Assembly (NCBI GenBank): GCA_028288405.1
Contig: JAQBNS010000145.1
Span: 1-37,854 of the forward strand
Direction: 5' to 3'
Source: Chitinophagaceae bacterium
GTDB taxonomy: Bacteria > Bacteroidota > Bacteroidia > Cytophagales > Cytophagaceae
Length of the DNA stretch: 37,854 bases
The position numbers and the translations under genes are program-made. Under the pieces are notes generated by a model that worked only from the letters and a program-made list of their open reading frames with translations, had not been told where the DNA came from and did not search any database. Below, piece after piece: positions 37,424 through 37,854 of this stretch (positions are counted from its first letter, which is position 1; each line of letters opens with the position of its first letter).

Positions 37424-37451
37424 GTTTAATACTCCACCAAATTATCCAGTA

Positions 37452-37854
37452 ATGAAAAAAAATATGACTGTGTTTATCCGTCTATTCGGCATAAGGAATG
37501 TAGTGCTTACCATGTTCCTGGTAGCGCTCCTTACCATTCAAGTAGTTGCACAATATAGTCCCAAACAACCTTTTAACGGTGTCATCGGAAAAACACTTGG
37601 CGAATCAACACAAGGCCATACGCAGTATAACAAGAAGGCTCCTGCCGGTTCACCCAACGTTGTCTGGATATTGATTGATGATGCAGGCTTCGGCGCCACC
37701 ACGGCTTTCGGTGGATTGGTCGAAACTCCTAACATAGAAAAAATTGCGAACAACGGATTGCGTTTTACTAATTTTCATACGACGGCTATTTGTTCGCCTA
37801 CACGATCAGCTTTGTTGACAGGAAGAAACCACCACTCTGCTCACGTGGGTTTGC
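37452..37854 (+). CDS. Secreted FGly-dependent sulfatase, N-terminal part only
   Basis: ATG 37452 begins a frame open to the window edge (134 complete codons). A Sec signal ends near VVAQY (residue 34). The alkaline-phosphatase-superfamily metal motif follows (VVWILIDDAGFG, D76-D77), and then the sulfatase signature CSPTRSALLTGR with C114 as the residue converted to formylglycine. ETPNIEKIANNG is the usual helix before it. It hydrolyses sulfate esters; the substrate cannot be told from this part. It lies 28 bp after the rhodanese-thioredoxin gene, probably in one operon. The remainder lies outside the window. Confidence 0.93.
   Translation, partial: MKKNMTVFIRLFGIRNVVLTMFLVALLTIQVVAQYSPKQPFNGVIGKTLGESTQGHTQYNKKAPAGSPNVVWILIDDAGFGATTAFGGLVETPNIEKIANNGLRFTNFHTTAICSPTRSALLTGRNHHSAHVGL

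Overview
The window looks like a Bacteroidota chromosome, most likely Chitinophagales-like (family level is an inference). The evidence is a SusC/SusD pair, SprB-type repeats, giant Bacteroidota-type RHS proteins, a TAnnTTTG -7 promoter motif ahead of a tRNA, and little use of Shine-Dalgarno sites. No phage, integrase, complete insertion sequence or CRISPR array is visible.

Positions 1-24689 hold five large plus-strand genes with almost no spacing, probably one operon for secreted or surface proteins. In order they are: an uncharacterised giant protein cut by the left window edge; a beta-helix/PKD-like protein that ends in an RHS-type tail; a small secreted protein of unknown function; a 1535-residue protein that looks like the first half of an RHS shell; and a 3812-residue protein. 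The last one joins solenoid domains, SprB and Ig-like repeats, the second half of an RHS shell, a large Asp-box beta-propeller lodged inside that shell, an RHS core and a C-terminal zinc-metallopeptidase-like tip. The fourth gene ends at a TGA that looks like a recent nonsense change or base error: the same frame stays open for 48 more codons and stops exactly on the start codon of the fifth gene. The tip is much more AT-rich than the rest of the gene, and no immunity gene follows it.

Positions 24902-30671 (minus strand) hold the known ligase-associated DNA-repair operon, transcribed in the order MBL-fold exonuclease, ATP-dependent DNA ligase, Lhr-type DEXH helicase, PdeM phosphoesterase. Its coding regions overlap by 4 and 23 nt at two junctions. 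The third junction contains a perfect 24-bp inverted repeat. A 13-bp GC-rich hairpin separates this operon from the RHS operon.

Positions 30741-31955 hold tRNA-Arg(TCT) with its promoter and terminator, a 74-residue protein resembling the L7/L12 C-terminal fold, and about 680 bp of non-coding DNA with a REP-like GC-rich palindromic patch.

Positions 31956-37854 hold a nutrient-uptake locus: SusC, SusD, a secreted rhodanese-thioredoxin fusion whose rhodanese catalytic cysteine is serine, and the start of a secreted FGly sulfatase that runs off the right edge. Together they suggest import and desulfation of a sulfated substrate.
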